Assembly: GCF_019679475.1 (NCBI RefSeq)
Contig: NZ_JAIEZP010000001.1
Span: 2,604,001 to 2,668,000, forward strand
Direction of reading: 5' to 3'
Source: Hyphomonas sediminis
GTDB taxonomy: Bacteria > Pseudomonadota > Alphaproteobacteria > Caulobacterales > Hyphomonadaceae
DNA length: 64,000 nucleotides
A model generated the notes under the pieces. It was not told the DNA's origin. It was given only the letters and a program-made list of their open reading frames with translations, and did no database searches. Of this stretch, positions 27,479 to 36,735 are shown piece after piece; position 1 is the first letter of the stretch; each line of letters starts with the position of its first letter. A program made the translations under genes and the position numbers.

Positions 27479-29557
27479 ATGCGTGACGAGCGACTGAATC
27501 CCCTGTTTGAACGGCTTGAAACGCTCTCGGGCGTTGGCCCGAAGCTGACGCCGCTGCTGCAGAAGCTGGTGGATGGCAAGTTCGTGTGGGATCTGCTGCT
27601 CCACCTGCCTGATCGCTGGCTGGACCGGCGCGTGCGCGAAAGCTTCGCTGACACCGTGCCCGGTGAGATCGCCACGGTTCAGGGCGAGGTGCACGCCTAC
27701 CACCAGCCATTCAATGATCGATCCCCGCACAGGGTGCAGCTCGTTGATTCAAGTGGATTTTTGACGCTTGCCTTCTTCCGCGCCGATCCGCGCTGGATGA
27801 AATCCCAGTTCCCGGTGGGCGCCATGCGCATCGTTTCGGGCAAGGTGGAAGAGTATCGCGGCGAGCGCCAGATCACCCATCCTGACTTCGTGATCGACCC
27901 CGCGAAGGGTGAAACGCCGCCCACTGTCGAGCCGATCTACCCCCTCACCGCCGGCCTGACGAACCGCCGGGTCCACACGCTGGCCCTGCAGGCGCTGCAG
28001 CACGTTCCGGAAGACCTGCCCGAATGGGCGGACAAGCATCTGATCGCCCAGAAGGGCTGGCCGAGCTTCCGAGAGGCGCTCGTCTGGCTGCATGATCCGC
28101 CCGCTTATGACGAAGATCGCTTCGCCCTGGCGCGGGAACGGCTGGCCTATGACGAAGCGCTCGCCCGCGAATCGGCCTTCGCCCTCGCCCGCGCCGCCCG
28201 CCGCCAGCGGCCTGCCCCGATCATCAAGGCGCCGCCGAGCGCCGTGAACCGCCTGATCGACAAGCTGCCCTATCGCCCGACAGGCGCGCAGATGCGGGCC
28301 GCCGCCGATATCAGTTCCGACATGACGCGCGGCTATCCTATGCGGCGCCTGCTGCAGGGCGATGTCGGCGCGGGCAAGACGCTGGTGGCGGCCTTTGCCG
28401 CCGTCGAGGCGGCTGCCGCGGGCTTCCAGTCTGCCTTCATGGCGCCGACTGAAGTGCTGGCCCGCCAGCAATTCGACACGCTGGACGCCCTGCTCTCGCC
28501 GCTCGGCTACACAGTCGCCTCCCTCTCTGGCCGCGACCGTGGCAGCGCCCGCGAAGCGACGCTGATGGGGCTGGAAGATGGCTCGATCCAGATCGTTGCG
28601 GGCACGCACGCACTATTTCAGGAGGCTGTGAACTTCCGCAGCCTCGGCCTGATCATTGTGGACGAACAACACCGCTTCGGCGTTTCGGACCGGATGAAGC
28701 TCGCCACTAAGGGCGACAGCCCGCACATGCTGGTGATGAGCGCGACCCCCATCCCGCGCACACTGGCGCAGACGGTTCATGGCGATCTCGACGTTTCGAT
28801 CCTCGATGAGAAGCCGCCCGGCCGAAAACCTGTGGAAACGCGCGCTGTGCCCGATACGCGGCTGGAAGATGTGGTCGAAGCCATCGGCCGCGCCCTTCAG
28901 CGCGGGGAGCGCGCCTTCTGGGTTTGCCCGCGCGTGGACATTGATGACGACGACTCCTCCGCGGTTGCACGCCACGCCATGCTTGAGGACGAGCTGGGCG
29001 TGCAGGCCGGGCTGGTGCATGGGCGGCTCAAGCCCGCCGAGAAGGACACCGCCCTGGAAGACTTCCGCACCGGACGCACGCGCATTCTCGTGGCGACGAC
29101 TGTGATCGAGGTGGGGGTCGACGTGCCGGAAGCGACAATCATGGTGATCGAGCGCGCCGAAGGCTTTGGCCTCGCCCAGCTGCACCAGCTGCGCGGGCGC
29201 GTTGGCCGGGGCGACAAGCCTGCCTTCTGCATCCTGCTCTACCGCCCGCCGCTTGGCGAAACGGCGCATGAGCGGCTGGACACGCTGCGGCGCACGGAAG
29301 ACGGCTTTGAAATCGCTGAGGCAGATTTCCGCCTGCGCGGCGCGGGCGATGTGCTGGGCGTGCGTCAGGCCGGGGCGACGGACTATCGCGTGATCGACCT
29401 GGCAAAACATGCCCCGCTGCTGGAGATCGCCCGCAAGGACGCCGAAGCCGTGCTGGCGAGCGACCCGGAGCACAAGAGCGAGCGTTGGCAGGCCTTGCGC
29501 ATGGCGCGCGAGCTGCTGACGCCCCGCGTTGCGCAGGGCGCCGACACGGACTCCTGA
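27479..29557 (+). CDS. recG: ATP-dependent DNA helicase RecG
   Basis: RecG remodels stalled forks and branched DNA. The 692-residue protein has the wedge/OB-fold domain (about 1-170, including GEVHAYHQPFNDRSPHRVQLVD), Walker A LQGDVGAGKTLVA, DEQHRFG, SATPIPRTLAQT, and LHQLRGRVGRGDKPAFC. The start MRDERLNPLFERLETLSGVGPKL is canonical, so I use 27479; upstream open frame to 27320 crosses the palindromic region. It is convergent with the DUF502 gene. Confidence 0.97.
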   Translation: MRDERLNPLFERLETLSGVGPKLTPLLQKLVDGKFVWDLLLHLPDRWLDRRVRESFADTVPGEIATVQGEVHAYHQPFNDRSPHRVQLVDSSGFLTLAFFRADPRWMKSQFPVGAMRIVSGKVEEYRGERQITHPDFVIDPAKGETPPTVEPIYPLTAGLTNRRVHTLALQALQHVPEDLPEWADKHLIAQKGWPSFREALVWLHDPPAYDEDRFALARERLAYDEALARESAFALARAARRQRPAPIIKAPPSAVNRLIDKLPYRPTGAQMRAAADISSDMTRGYPMRRLLQGDVGAGKTLVAAFAAVEAAAAGFQSAFMAPTEVLARQQFDTLDALLSPLGYTVASLSGRDRGSAREATLMGLEDGSIQIVAGTHALFQEAVNFRSLGLIIVDEQHRFGVSDRMKLATKGDSPHMLVMSATPIPRTLAQTVHGDLDVSILDEKPPGRKPVETRAVPDTRLEDVVEAIGRALQRGERAFWVCPRVDIDDDDSSAVARHAMLEDELGVQAGLVHGRLKPAEKDTALEDFRTGRTRILVATTVIEVGVDVPEATIMVIERAEGFGLAQLHQLRGRVGRGDKPAFCILLYRPPLGETAHERLDTLRRTEDGFEIAEADFRLRGAGDVLGVRQAGATDYRVIDLAKHAPLLEIARKDAEAVLASDPEHKSERWQALRMARELLTPRVAQGADTDS

Positions 29558-29561
29558 CGAT

Positions 29562-30266
29562 CTATTTGCCGACCGGCATGCTTTCAGGCGCAGCCTGCGG
29601 GAAATCCGGCACCACAAGGCCGCCAGAGAAGATGATCTTGGCGCCTTCTTCCACCGTCATGTTCAGGCGCATGACTTTCTCTTCGGCCACATACAGCAGG
29701 AAGCCGGAGGTCGGGTTCGGCGTCGTCGGCACGAAGATGCCGATATAATCCTCGCCAAGGCGCTGGCGCAGTTCGCCTTTCACAGGCCCGGCAACGAAGC
29801 CGATCACCCAGCTGCCCGCGCGCGGATATTCTACCATCGCGACTTCCTTGTACTGGCCAGCCGTATTGTTCTGGAAGACATCGCGGATCTGCTTGAAGAC
29901 CGAGTAGACAGAGCGGACGACTGGCACGCGCGTCAGCACGCGGTCCGTCAGGTTCACGAGGAACTTTCCGAGAAAGTTGGTGGCGATTGCGCCCACGAAG
30001 GTGAGGAACACCAGCAGGATCAACAGGCCAAAGCCAGGAACCGCATAGTCCAGATAGGTTTCCGGACGCAGGCTGGGCGGCAGCAGCGGCACGACGCGGC
30101 TGTCGATGAAGTTGATGAGGAACTGCAGGATCACGAATGTAGCTACGATCGGCAGGGCGATCAGCATGCCGGCAACAAACCGGGCACGCAGCCATCCCAG
30201 AATACCCTGTTTGGGAGGCGTCTCCACAGCGACGATCCCGTAATCAGGTTTTTCGTTATCCGACAT
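29562..30266 (-). CDS. DUF502 family inner membrane protein
   Basis: A 234-residue protein with two transmembrane segments: about residues 31-53 (FVAGMLIALPIVATFVILQFLI) and about 76-98 (VPGFGLLILLVFLTFVGAIATN), followed by a soluble domain with the conserved VPVVRSVYSVFKQIRDVFQ and YIGIFVPTTPNPTSGFLLYVAEE. This matches DUF502, whose function is unknown. It is commonly found next to recG in alphaproteobacteria. It is divergent from the phosphotransferase operon. Confidence 0.88.
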   Translation of the reverse strand: MSDNEKPDYGIVAVETPPKQGILGWLRARFVAGMLIALPIVATFVILQFLINFIDSRVVPLLPPSLRPETYLDYAVPGFGLLILLVFLTFVGAIATNFLGKFLVNLTDRVLTRVPVVRSVYSVFKQIRDVFQNNTAGQYKEVAMVEYPRAGSWVIGFVAGPVKGELRQRLGEDYIGIFVPTTPNPTSGFLLYVAEEKVMRLNMTVEEGAKIIFSGGLVVPDFPQAAPESMPVGK

Positions 30267-30345
30267 TCAATAGCCCCTGTGACGTTGCGGCCTTCCTCAG
30301 GGTGACCGCTTGGCGCGCCCCTTCTTCCGCGTAATTGTGGCGAAG

Positions 30346-31356
30346 ATGGGAACCGCAAACGATATAGAAAAGGCCCTCACTGAATGGGCCAGAGAGCATT
30401 ATGGCGCACCCGCCGCGATTGCAGGCCTGCGCCGTCTCTCGGGGGGCGCGAGCCAGGAAACCTGGGCGTTTGAAGTCAATGCCAACGAGAAGAGCGAACC
30501 GCTGATTCTACGTCGCGCGCCGGGCGGTGTTTCCGCGCCGCGCGGCTCTGAAGCAGTCACACTTGCTACAGAAGCGGCGCTACTCGCCGCGACGGACAAG
30601 GCTGGCGTCCGCGTGCCCGGCGTGCGGCACGTCTCTGCCCCCGGCAGCCTGCTTGGTGAAGCTTTCATCATGAAACGCATCGACGGGGAAACTCTCGGCC
30701 GGAAGATTCTCCGCGATGCAGAGTTCGAGACCGCGCGAAGCCGCCTGACACAGCATTGCGGCGAAGCGCTCGCGGGTATTCATTCCGTGCCGCTTGAGAA
30801 CCTTCCCGAGCTTCCAACCAGCCTGGGACGCAATCAGATCGATAAATATGAGGCGGTCTACCGCGAATTTGGGCTGCCTCGCCCGGTCTTCGAAGTCGCC
30901 TTCGCCTGGCTAAAGGCAAATGAACCTGAACCGGCAAAACCCGTGCTTGTGCATGGAGATTTCCGGCTCGGTAACCTGATCGTGGACGCGAACGGCCTGG
31001 GCGCTGTGCTCGACTGGGAACTCGCCCATATTGGCGATCCGCGCGAAGACATCGCCTGGCTTTGCGTGAACTCCTGGCGCTTTGGCCAGACGGAAAACCG
31101 CGTCGGCGGCTTTGGCGATCTGGGCGACCTGCTGGACGCCTACGCCGCCGCCGGAGGCGCACGCTATCGCCCAGCCGACATCGACTGGTGGGAGATCATG
31201 GGCAGCCTGAAATGGGGCGTGATGTGCATGACCATGTATGGCGCCTTCAAGACAGGCGCTGACCCCAGCGTCGAGCGGGCCGCCATTGGCCGGCGCGTGT
31301 CGGAAAACGAGATTGATCTCATCAACCTGTTCGAGGGACTTGAACGCCATGCATGA
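30346..31356 (+). CDS. Phosphotransferase family protein (APH/ACAD10-like kinase)
   Basis: A 336-residue kinase-like protein. Brenner's motif VLVHGDFRLGNLIV supplies the catalytic Asp and metal-binding Asn, followed by DWELAHIGDPREDIAWL. The N-terminal lobe has LRRLSGGASQETWAF. This group resembles the kinase half of human ACAD10/11, which phosphorylates hydroxyacyl-CoAs, rather than antibiotic-modifying APH enzymes. I start at the ATG at 30346; a TTG at 30310 would add 12 residues. The stop overlaps the DUF6285 gene by 8 bases. Confidence 0.85.
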   Translation: MGTANDIEKALTEWAREHYGAPAAIAGLRRLSGGASQETWAFEVNANEKSEPLILRRAPGGVSAPRGSEAVTLATEAALLAATDKAGVRVPGVRHVSAPGSLLGEAFIMKRIDGETLGRKILRDAEFETARSRLTQHCGEALAGIHSVPLENLPELPTSLGRNQIDKYEAVYREFGLPRPVFEVAFAWLKANEPEPAKPVLVHGDFRLGNLIVDANGLGAVLDWELAHIGDPREDIAWLCVNSWRFGQTENRVGGFGDLGDLLDAYAAAGGARYRPADIDWWEIMGSLKWGVMCMTMYGAFKTGADPSVERAAIGRRVSENEIDLINLFEGLERHA

Positions 31357-31720
31357 CGCGCCTTCCGCCAAGGAACTGATCGAGGCAGTCAAATCCTTCC
31401 TCGACAAGACCGCCATGGTGCAACTGCAAGGCCACGCAGCCTTCCACGCGCGGGTGGCCTCCAATGCGCTCGCGACAGTGCTGCGTGAGATGGAGCAGCG
31501 CCCCGCCGCCGAAGCCCGCGAACGGGAGCGGCTGCAAGCTCTTCTGAAGTCGGATGAGACCAATGTCGGCGCGCTCAACCAGGCACTTTGTGAGGAAATC
31601 CGCGCCGGAAAGCTTGACCTGGCAAGCCCAGGCCTGTTGACCCACCTAAAATCGACCACAATTGACCAATTGTCTGTCGATCAGCCGGGCTATTCGGGAC
31701 TTCGCACCGCAGCCCGCTAA
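31349..31720 (+). CDS. DUF6285 domain protein
   Basis: A 123-residue largely helical soluble protein (MHDAPSAKELIEAVKSFLDKTAMVQLQGHAAFHARVASNAL). The sequence and its position right after a phosphotransferase match DUF6285, a family whose role is unknown but which often accompanies ACAD10-like kinases. The ATG at 31349 overlaps the upstream gene by 8 bases, so the two are translationally coupled and their products may work together. Confidence 0.75.
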   Translation: MHDAPSAKELIEAVKSFLDKTAMVQLQGHAAFHARVASNALATVLREMEQRPAAEARERERLQALLKSDETNVGALNQALCEEIRAGKLDLASPGLLTHLKSTTIDQLSVDQPGYSGLRTAAR

Positions 31721-31736
31721 ACCAGCGAGGTTGTGA

Positions 31737-32474
31737 ATGAACAGGGCTCTACTCATCGGAATTGGCGCAGCTGTTGTTGTCGCTGGCGGCATTGCCGCGT
31801 GGAAACTCTATCCCACTCCCGAGCCCGAACCCGTCCACCTGCCCCCCTACAACTACTCACTAGCCGAAAGCTGGGACGTGAAACCCACCGAGGAGCCCGC
31901 TGCGGTTTGGGAAGACGGCTGGGCCATAGATGTTGTCCAGCTGACAACGGACACCAAACGCAAGCCCGAAGAAGTCGCTGCAGCGCTGAGCGCTATCGGA
32001 CCGGTGTATGCGCCCAAGCTGCGGAAGCAGCACTTTGGAGACGATGCCGCCGAAGCCCTTCAGCAGTATCTGGAGGAAAACAACCATGGGCGGGCCTTCG
32101 TCATTGCGTCGAACCTGCCACTGCCACCCAGCACCGTGCCGTTGATCAACGCCGACCCGATGGTACGCGCACGGTTTGGCGGCGTTTTGCTTCTAGACGG
32201 TCAGGTTGCTCCGTTCGCTCCAGGCGTAAACCCCGCCAGCATTTGCTCCGACCGGTTTGGCGCCGGTGAAATCTGCGCCGCAGCAGTGGAGATCGGCAAA
32301 CAAGACGGCGAATGGGTGATCAAGACACAGGAAGGCGAGCCGATGGGCGGTCCCGTCATCGATGGCTTCGCAGAATGGCTGCATGGCAGCGCGCCGAAGC
32401 TCGCCGAACCGCTGGGCGACCTGGAGGAGATCGAAATTATCGACATCCGCCGCCCCGGCCAGACCGACGACTAG
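31737..32474 (+). CDS. Unknown membrane-anchored protein
   Basis: I do not recognise this 245-residue protein. It has one N-terminal hydrophobic helix (about residues 4-23, ALLIGIGAAVVVAGGIAAWK), then a Pro/Glu-rich spacer, then a soluble domain likely in the periplasm with two Cys residues (PASICSDRFGAGEICAAAVE) that could form a disulfide. It starts 16 bases after the DUF6285 gene and is probably co-transcribed. It overlaps the maiA stop by 4 bases (CTAG) from the opposite strand. Confidence 0.75.
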   Translation: MNRALLIGIGAAVVVAGGIAAWKLYPTPEPEPVHLPPYNYSLAESWDVKPTEEPAAVWEDGWAIDVVQLTTDTKRKPEEVAAALSAIGPVYAPKLRKQHFGDDAAEALQQYLEENNHGRAFVIASNLPLPPSTVPLINADPMVRARFGGVLLLDGQVAPFAPGVNPASICSDRFGAGEICAAAVEIGKQDGEWVIKTQEGEPMGGPVIDGFAEWLHGSAPKLAEPLGDLEEIEIIDIRRPGQTDD

Positions 32475-33121
32475 GACGCTTTGGCCGCAGGCTGATTTTC
32501 CGGTGCGGCGCGCTGAAACGCTTCAAGCTCGCCGCAGGCGGCATCAATAGCCAGCAGGCGCGGGAATCTGTCCAGTCCGACCTTGAAGCGGCGCGCATTG
32601 GCCATTTGCGGGATCAGGGCGATCTCTGCGAGGCCGGGCGTATCGCCGAACAGGAACCTGCTGTTTTCAGAGCCAGCCACAGATTCTTCCAGCGCCGTGA
32701 ACCCACGCACAATCCATTCGGCATACCAACGGTTCACCGCCGCCTCGTCTGCGCCAAATTTCTTGCGGAGGTATCCGAGCGGGCTGAGGTTGTTCAGCGG
32801 GTGAATATCGCAAGCGATGACATCCGCGAAAGCACGCACTTGCAGGCGCTGCCAGGGATCTGCCGGCAACAGCGCCGGCCCCGGTAGAGCTTCGTCGATC
32901 CACTCGATGATCGCCATCGACTGACCGGCAACGCGGCCGTCGACCTCGATCGAAGGCACACGCATCTGGGGGTTCACACGGCGGTATTCGTCCGTCTTCT
33001 GCTCATCGACACCGCCGAGGATGTTGACCGGGATAAGGCTGTAGTCCGCGCCTTTGAGATTGAGCGCGATGCGAACCCGGTAAGCAGCCGAAGACCGCCA
33101 GTAATCATAGAGACGGATCAC
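32471..33121 (-). CDS. maiA: Maleylacetoacetate isomerase / zeta-class glutathione S-transferase
   Basis: A 216-residue zeta-class GST. The active-site motif SSxxxRVRIAL is at the N-terminus (RSSAAYRVRIALNLKG), and the family's QMRVPSIEVDG and QSMAIIEWIDE follow. MaiA isomerises maleylacetoacetate in tyrosine/phenylalanine breakdown using glutathione. The start is GTG at 33121, overlapping the astB stop (GTGA), which ties it to the ast operon. No other tyrosine genes are near, so a different cis-trans isomerisation or GST role is possible. Confidence 0.85.
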   Translation of the reverse strand: MIRLYDYWRSSAAYRVRIALNLKGADYSLIPVNILGGVDEQKTDEYRRVNPQMRVPSIEVDGRVAGQSMAIIEWIDEALPGPALLPADPWQRLQVRAFADVIACDIHPLNNLSPLGYLRKKFGADEAAVNRWYAEWIVRGFTALEESVAGSENSRFLFGDTPGLAEIALIPQMANARRFKVGLDRFPRLLAIDAACGELEAFQRAAPENQPAAKAS

Positions 33122-34440
33122 GCCAGATCCTCCAGCTCAAGAATTTTCAGAAGTTCCTCGCGCGCCACGCGGCACTCATCGGCGAATGACGGATCTGCGA
33201 GATCTTCCGGTGAAAGGCGGTCGCGGTAAGTGCGGCGTACGGCGGCCTGCAATTCGTCGATCAGTTCTTCATCAAGGATGACGCCGGAATGGCATTCGGC
33301 CAGCTCATCCTCCGTCATCACCACGCGCAGGCGCAGGCAGGCGGGACCACCGCCATTGCGCATAGACTGGCGGACATCGACAAACTCTACCCGCCCAATG
33401 GGGCCATTGCCCGCAACCATTTGCTCGCAGAAGCGCGCGGTGGACGCTGTTTCCTTCGCCTCCAATGGCGCGACAAGAACCAGTCGGTCTTCGTCCGGGA
33501 ACTGCAGAAGCTGGGAATTGAAGAGATAGGACCGGATCGCATCTTCGAGCGGAACTTCCGCCTCGGGAACCATAACGGGCTTCAGGTCAAACAGACCATC
33601 GCCAGCGCGGCGCAGCGCTTCCAGGGTCGCGGCAGTATCTTCAAAAGCGGCTTCGTGGAAAAACAGTGTATCGAGCGCGCCAACGCAGACCACGTCATTG
33701 TGGAAGGCGCCCGCCTCAATCGCACGCTTGGCCTGGCGGACGATAACCGTGCGGGCCGGATCGAGGCCATGGCTGCGGGCAACGGACTCGGCCGCGAGCC
33801 GCGTTTGCCGGGCCGGAAAGCCCGCGACGGATTCTGCGGCGTCGCGCCCATAAACAAAAAGCTCCACACCCCTGGCGCCATGCTCCGCGCACAGGCGGAC
33901 ATGATTGGCTGCGCCCTCATCAGAAAAATCCGGATGCGCCGGTAGCGCTGCGTGCACGGCGAACCGATGATCTCCGGCGAAAATCGAAATGAGGCTCGCG
34001 GTCGTGTCCGGATGCTCAAGGCTACGGTGAAGCATCGTGGACAAGTTGGCCGGCGTGAAATGCAGCAATCCGTCAGATGTGTCCGCAGACGGAGAGACGG
34101 TGGCCGCATTTGCCGTCCACATGGAGCTGGCGGAATAGGCCGCCTTGAGAAGCCGCGGCGCCTGACGGGCCGCTGCCTCGATGATCTGCGTGTCGCTTCC
34201 TGTGAAGCCTGCGGAAACGAGCAGGTCAAAGTTTGGCCGTGGCAAGGGCGGCAGGACGCCCTGCACCAGGCCCGCGCGAACGAGGGATCGCATCTTCTCC
34301 AGCCCCTGCACCGCCGCTTCGCGGGGATTCGACACATCGCCGGAATTGCGCGCGCTCGCCAGATTGCCATCCGACAGGCCGCCATAATTATGGCTTGGTC
34401 CGATCAAGCCATCGAAATTCACCTCCACGGCAGGCTTCAT
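33118..34440 (-). CDS. astB: N-succinylarginine dihydrolase
   Basis: Second step of the arginine succinyltransferase pathway: N-succinylarginine to N-succinylornithine, CO2 and ammonia. The 440-residue protein has the family N-terminus EVNFDGLIGPSHNYGGLSDGNLASARN and the catalytic Cys region RNGGGPACLRLRVV. It overlaps the methyltransferase upstream by 4 bases and maiA downstream, in the order M20-astA-astD-MTase-astB-maiA. Confidence 0.97.
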   Translation of the reverse strand: MKPAVEVNFDGLIGPSHNYGGLSDGNLASARNSGDVSNPREAAVQGLEKMRSLVRAGLVQGVLPPLPRPNFDLLVSAGFTGSDTQIIEAAARQAPRLLKAAYSASSMWTANAATVSPSADTSDGLLHFTPANLSTMLHRSLEHPDTTASLISIFAGDHRFAVHAALPAHPDFSDEGAANHVRLCAEHGARGVELFVYGRDAAESVAGFPARQTRLAAESVARSHGLDPARTVIVRQAKRAIEAGAFHNDVVCVGALDTLFFHEAAFEDTAATLEALRRAGDGLFDLKPVMVPEAEVPLEDAIRSYLFNSQLLQFPDEDRLVLVAPLEAKETASTARFCEQMVAGNGPIGRVEFVDVRQSMRNGGGPACLRLRVVMTEDELAECHSGVILDEELIDELQAAVRRTYRDRLSPEDLADPSFADECRVAREELLKILELEDLA

Positions 34441-35270
34441 GCGACGGCCTCAACGATCCACGCTGCGGCAGCAAGATGAACCCGGCCATCAGGCCCGGCG
34501 AGTTCCTTCAACCTGACTTCGACAGCCGCCTTGATAGACGCCAAATCGAGCGCGCTATCGGAAATGGCACGCGCCAAGGGCCCCATCTCCAGCATAAACT
34601 GCGCTGATTCAGCAACGGACGCGCCCGGCAAAGTGAGTGACCCATCCCACGGGGCAATACGGATGTCTAACCATCCGCTTTCCATCAGTATACGCTCGAT
34701 ATATTCCTTATCCGCAAATGCAAACGGGCCGGGAGTTCCCGGCGGAGGCGGCATCGGCGCTTCGGACAACAGCGGCAAGGCAGCCTGCAGCGGCGTCAAC
34801 GCCCAGGCATTCTCCTGAAGCGACCGCCAACAGGCAAAAGCAATCCGTCCGTCCTTGTGAAGGGATTTCCGGATATTGGCGAACGCCGCCACAGGATCCG
34901 CGAAGAACATGACACCGAAGCGGGAGATCGCAAAATCTGCGAGCACTTCCGGCTTCCAGACAGCAGCGTCTCCATTCACGAACGTGGCCTTTGCGCCGAC
35001 CGCCGCCGCGCGGGCCCGAGCGACCGCCAGCAGAGGCTCTGAAATATCAACACCTGTAACCGCAACGTTTACAGACGAAGCGGCCAGGTTCAGCGAAAGG
35101 GCGCCAGCACCACAGCCGATGTCGATCACGCTTTGGCCAGGCTTTGGCGCGATCCGCGAGATGACCGCCTCGGCGAAGGGCGACAGCATCACATCCATAC
35201 GGTCCGCATCGCGCACCCATTTCTGACCGGCCGGGCCATTCCAATAGTCGATCTGAGCAGAGTTATCCAT
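34437..35270 (-). CDS. SAM-dependent methyltransferase (class I)
   Basis: A 277-residue UbiE-like methyltransferase. The SAM-binding glycine motif VIDIGCGAGALSL is followed by an acidic end of strand 2 (VTGVDISEPLLAVAR). The N-terminus IDYWNGPAGQKWVRDADRMD resembles a family common in alphaproteobacteria annotated simply as class I methyltransferases. It sits between astD and astB with 10-base and overlapping junctions, so it is expressed with arginine catabolism genes. The substrate is unknown. Confidence 0.85.
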   Translation of the reverse strand: MDNSAQIDYWNGPAGQKWVRDADRMDVMLSPFAEAVISRIAPKPGQSVIDIGCGAGALSLNLAASSVNVAVTGVDISEPLLAVARARAAAVGAKATFVNGDAAVWKPEVLADFAISRFGVMFFADPVAAFANIRKSLHKDGRIAFACWRSLQENAWALTPLQAALPLLSEAPMPPPPGTPGPFAFADKEYIERILMESGWLDIRIAPWDGSLTLPGASVAESAQFMLEMGPLARAISDSALDLASIKAAVEVRLKELAGPDGRVHLAAAAWIVEAVA

Positions 35271-35280
35271 GTCGTTCCCT

Positions 35281-36735
35281 TCAGGCCGGAAAACCAGGCG
35301 CAGACATGCGCGCGGCTTTGGATGAGAGCTGGCTCGCCTGCGGCCAGGCGCAATAGTCCGCCGCGTAATATGCCCCCGGGCGGAAATTTCCGGACAGACC
35401 GGGACCGCCGAAAGGCATGGCCCCGCTTGCGCCGACTGTTGGCCGGTTCCGGTTCAGAATACCCGCGCGCATTTCGGAGAATGCCGTTTCCCAGAGCGCA
35501 TCATCGTCACTGACGAGCCCACCAGAGAGGCCATATTTCGTATTGTTTGCGACGGTCAGCGCACCTTCGAAAGTCTTTGTCCGGTAGATTTGAACGAGCG
35601 GACCAAACAACTCCTCATCCGGAACACCCGTCGCATTTGTCACATCGACGATACCGGGCGTCACGAAGCCGCCGCCCTGCTCGCCCGCCGCCAGCGGAAG
35701 GATCGAGCGGCCACCTTTTGCCAGCAGCATTTCGTGGAACCTGACCGCCTGATCCGCCGCATGATTCGACACCAGCGGCCCCATGAAAATATCCGGTTCG
35801 TTCCACGCACCGATGCGGAGCCCCCCGGCGCGCGCAGCGATTGCATCCACAACAGCATCCCCGAACGCGCCCTCTGGAAGAATGACGCGCCGTGCGCAGG
35901 AACACCGCTGACCAGTCGTAAGGTACGCAGATTGGGCTGCGATGTCCGCTGCCGCATCTACATCGACTGGATCCCAGATGATCAGCGGATTGTTGCCGCC
36001 CATTTCCAGCGCCAGCATCACTTCCGGACGGCCGGCGAAATGTTTGTGGAAGAACACACCTGTGCTCGCCGAACCCGTAAACGCGAGGCCGTTGATCGGT
36101 TGATCAATCAGCGCGGCGCCCGTCTCGCGCCCGCCCTGAACGATGTTGAGGCATCCCGGCGGCAAACCGGCCGCCTCAAACGCATCCGCCATCAGGGCGG
36201 CAACCGATGGAGCAAGTTCGGACGGTTTGAACACACAAGTGTTCCCGGCCAGCAGGGCCGGCACGATATGGCCGTTTGGCAGGTGGCCAGGAAAGTTGAA
36301 TGGTCCGAACACGGCCATTACGCCGTGTGGCCTGTGAACCAGGCGCGACTGACCAAATGCAGCCGCCTCTTCCCGCTCGCCCGCGCGCTCTTTCATCGCG
36401 GCAATCGAAACGGCAATCTTTGCCTTCATGGTCGCCGCTTCGCCCTGCGCATCCCAGAGCGCCTTACCCATGTCACGGCTGATCGCTTCGGCAATCGGAG
36501 CGGCGCGCTTACCAATTTCGTCGGCATACCGTTCCAGAATTGCAATCCGTTCCGCAACGGGGGTGCGCGCCCAAACTGCGAATGCCGCGCGACAGGATGC
36601 TACCGCCGCGGCGACATCAGCCGCGTCCGCCGCCACCCCCTCCCAACTGGTTTCACCGGTCGCCGGACAATGCTTTGCGAAAGCAGCACCCTTCCCGGAG
36701 CGCCACTTGCCATCGATATAGACACCGTTATTCAT
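35281..36735 (-). CDS. astD: Succinylglutamate semialdehyde dehydrogenase
   Basis: An NAD-dependent aldehyde dehydrogenase that oxidises N-succinylglutamate semialdehyde. The 484-residue protein shows GSxxTG (AFTGSASTGVFFH), the catalytic Glu in ALEMGGNNPLI, and the catalytic Cys in TGQRCSCARRV. Its close neighbours astA and astB fix the assignment. The ATG overlaps the astA stop (TAATG). Confidence 0.95.
   Translation of the reverse strand: MNNGVYIDGKWRSGKGAAFAKHCPATGETSWEGVAADAADVAAAVASCRAAFAVWARTPVAERIAILERYADEIGKRAAPIAEAISRDMGKALWDAQGEAATMKAKIAVSIAAMKERAGEREEAAAFGQSRLVHRPHGVMAVFGPFNFPGHLPNGHIVPALLAGNTCVFKPSELAPSVAALMADAFEAAGLPPGCLNIVQGGRETGAALIDQPINGLAFTGSASTGVFFHKHFAGRPEVMLALEMGGNNPLIIWDPVDVDAAADIAAQSAYLTTGQRCSCARRVILPEGAFGDAVVDAIAARAGGLRIGAWNEPDIFMGPLVSNHAADQAVRFHEMLLAKGGRSILPLAAGEQGGGFVTPGIVDVTNATGVPDEELFGPLVQIYRTKTFEGALTVANNTKYGLSGGLVSDDDALWETAFSEMRAGILNRNRPTVGASGAMPFGGPGLSGNFRPGAYYAADYCAWPQASQLSSKAARMSAPGFPA

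Noticed and set aside
30346..31356. Aminoglycoside phosphotransferase (antibiotic resistance)
   Set aside because: The HGD motif is shared by many kinases. The DUF6285 neighbour and overall form point to an ACAD10-like metabolic kinase.
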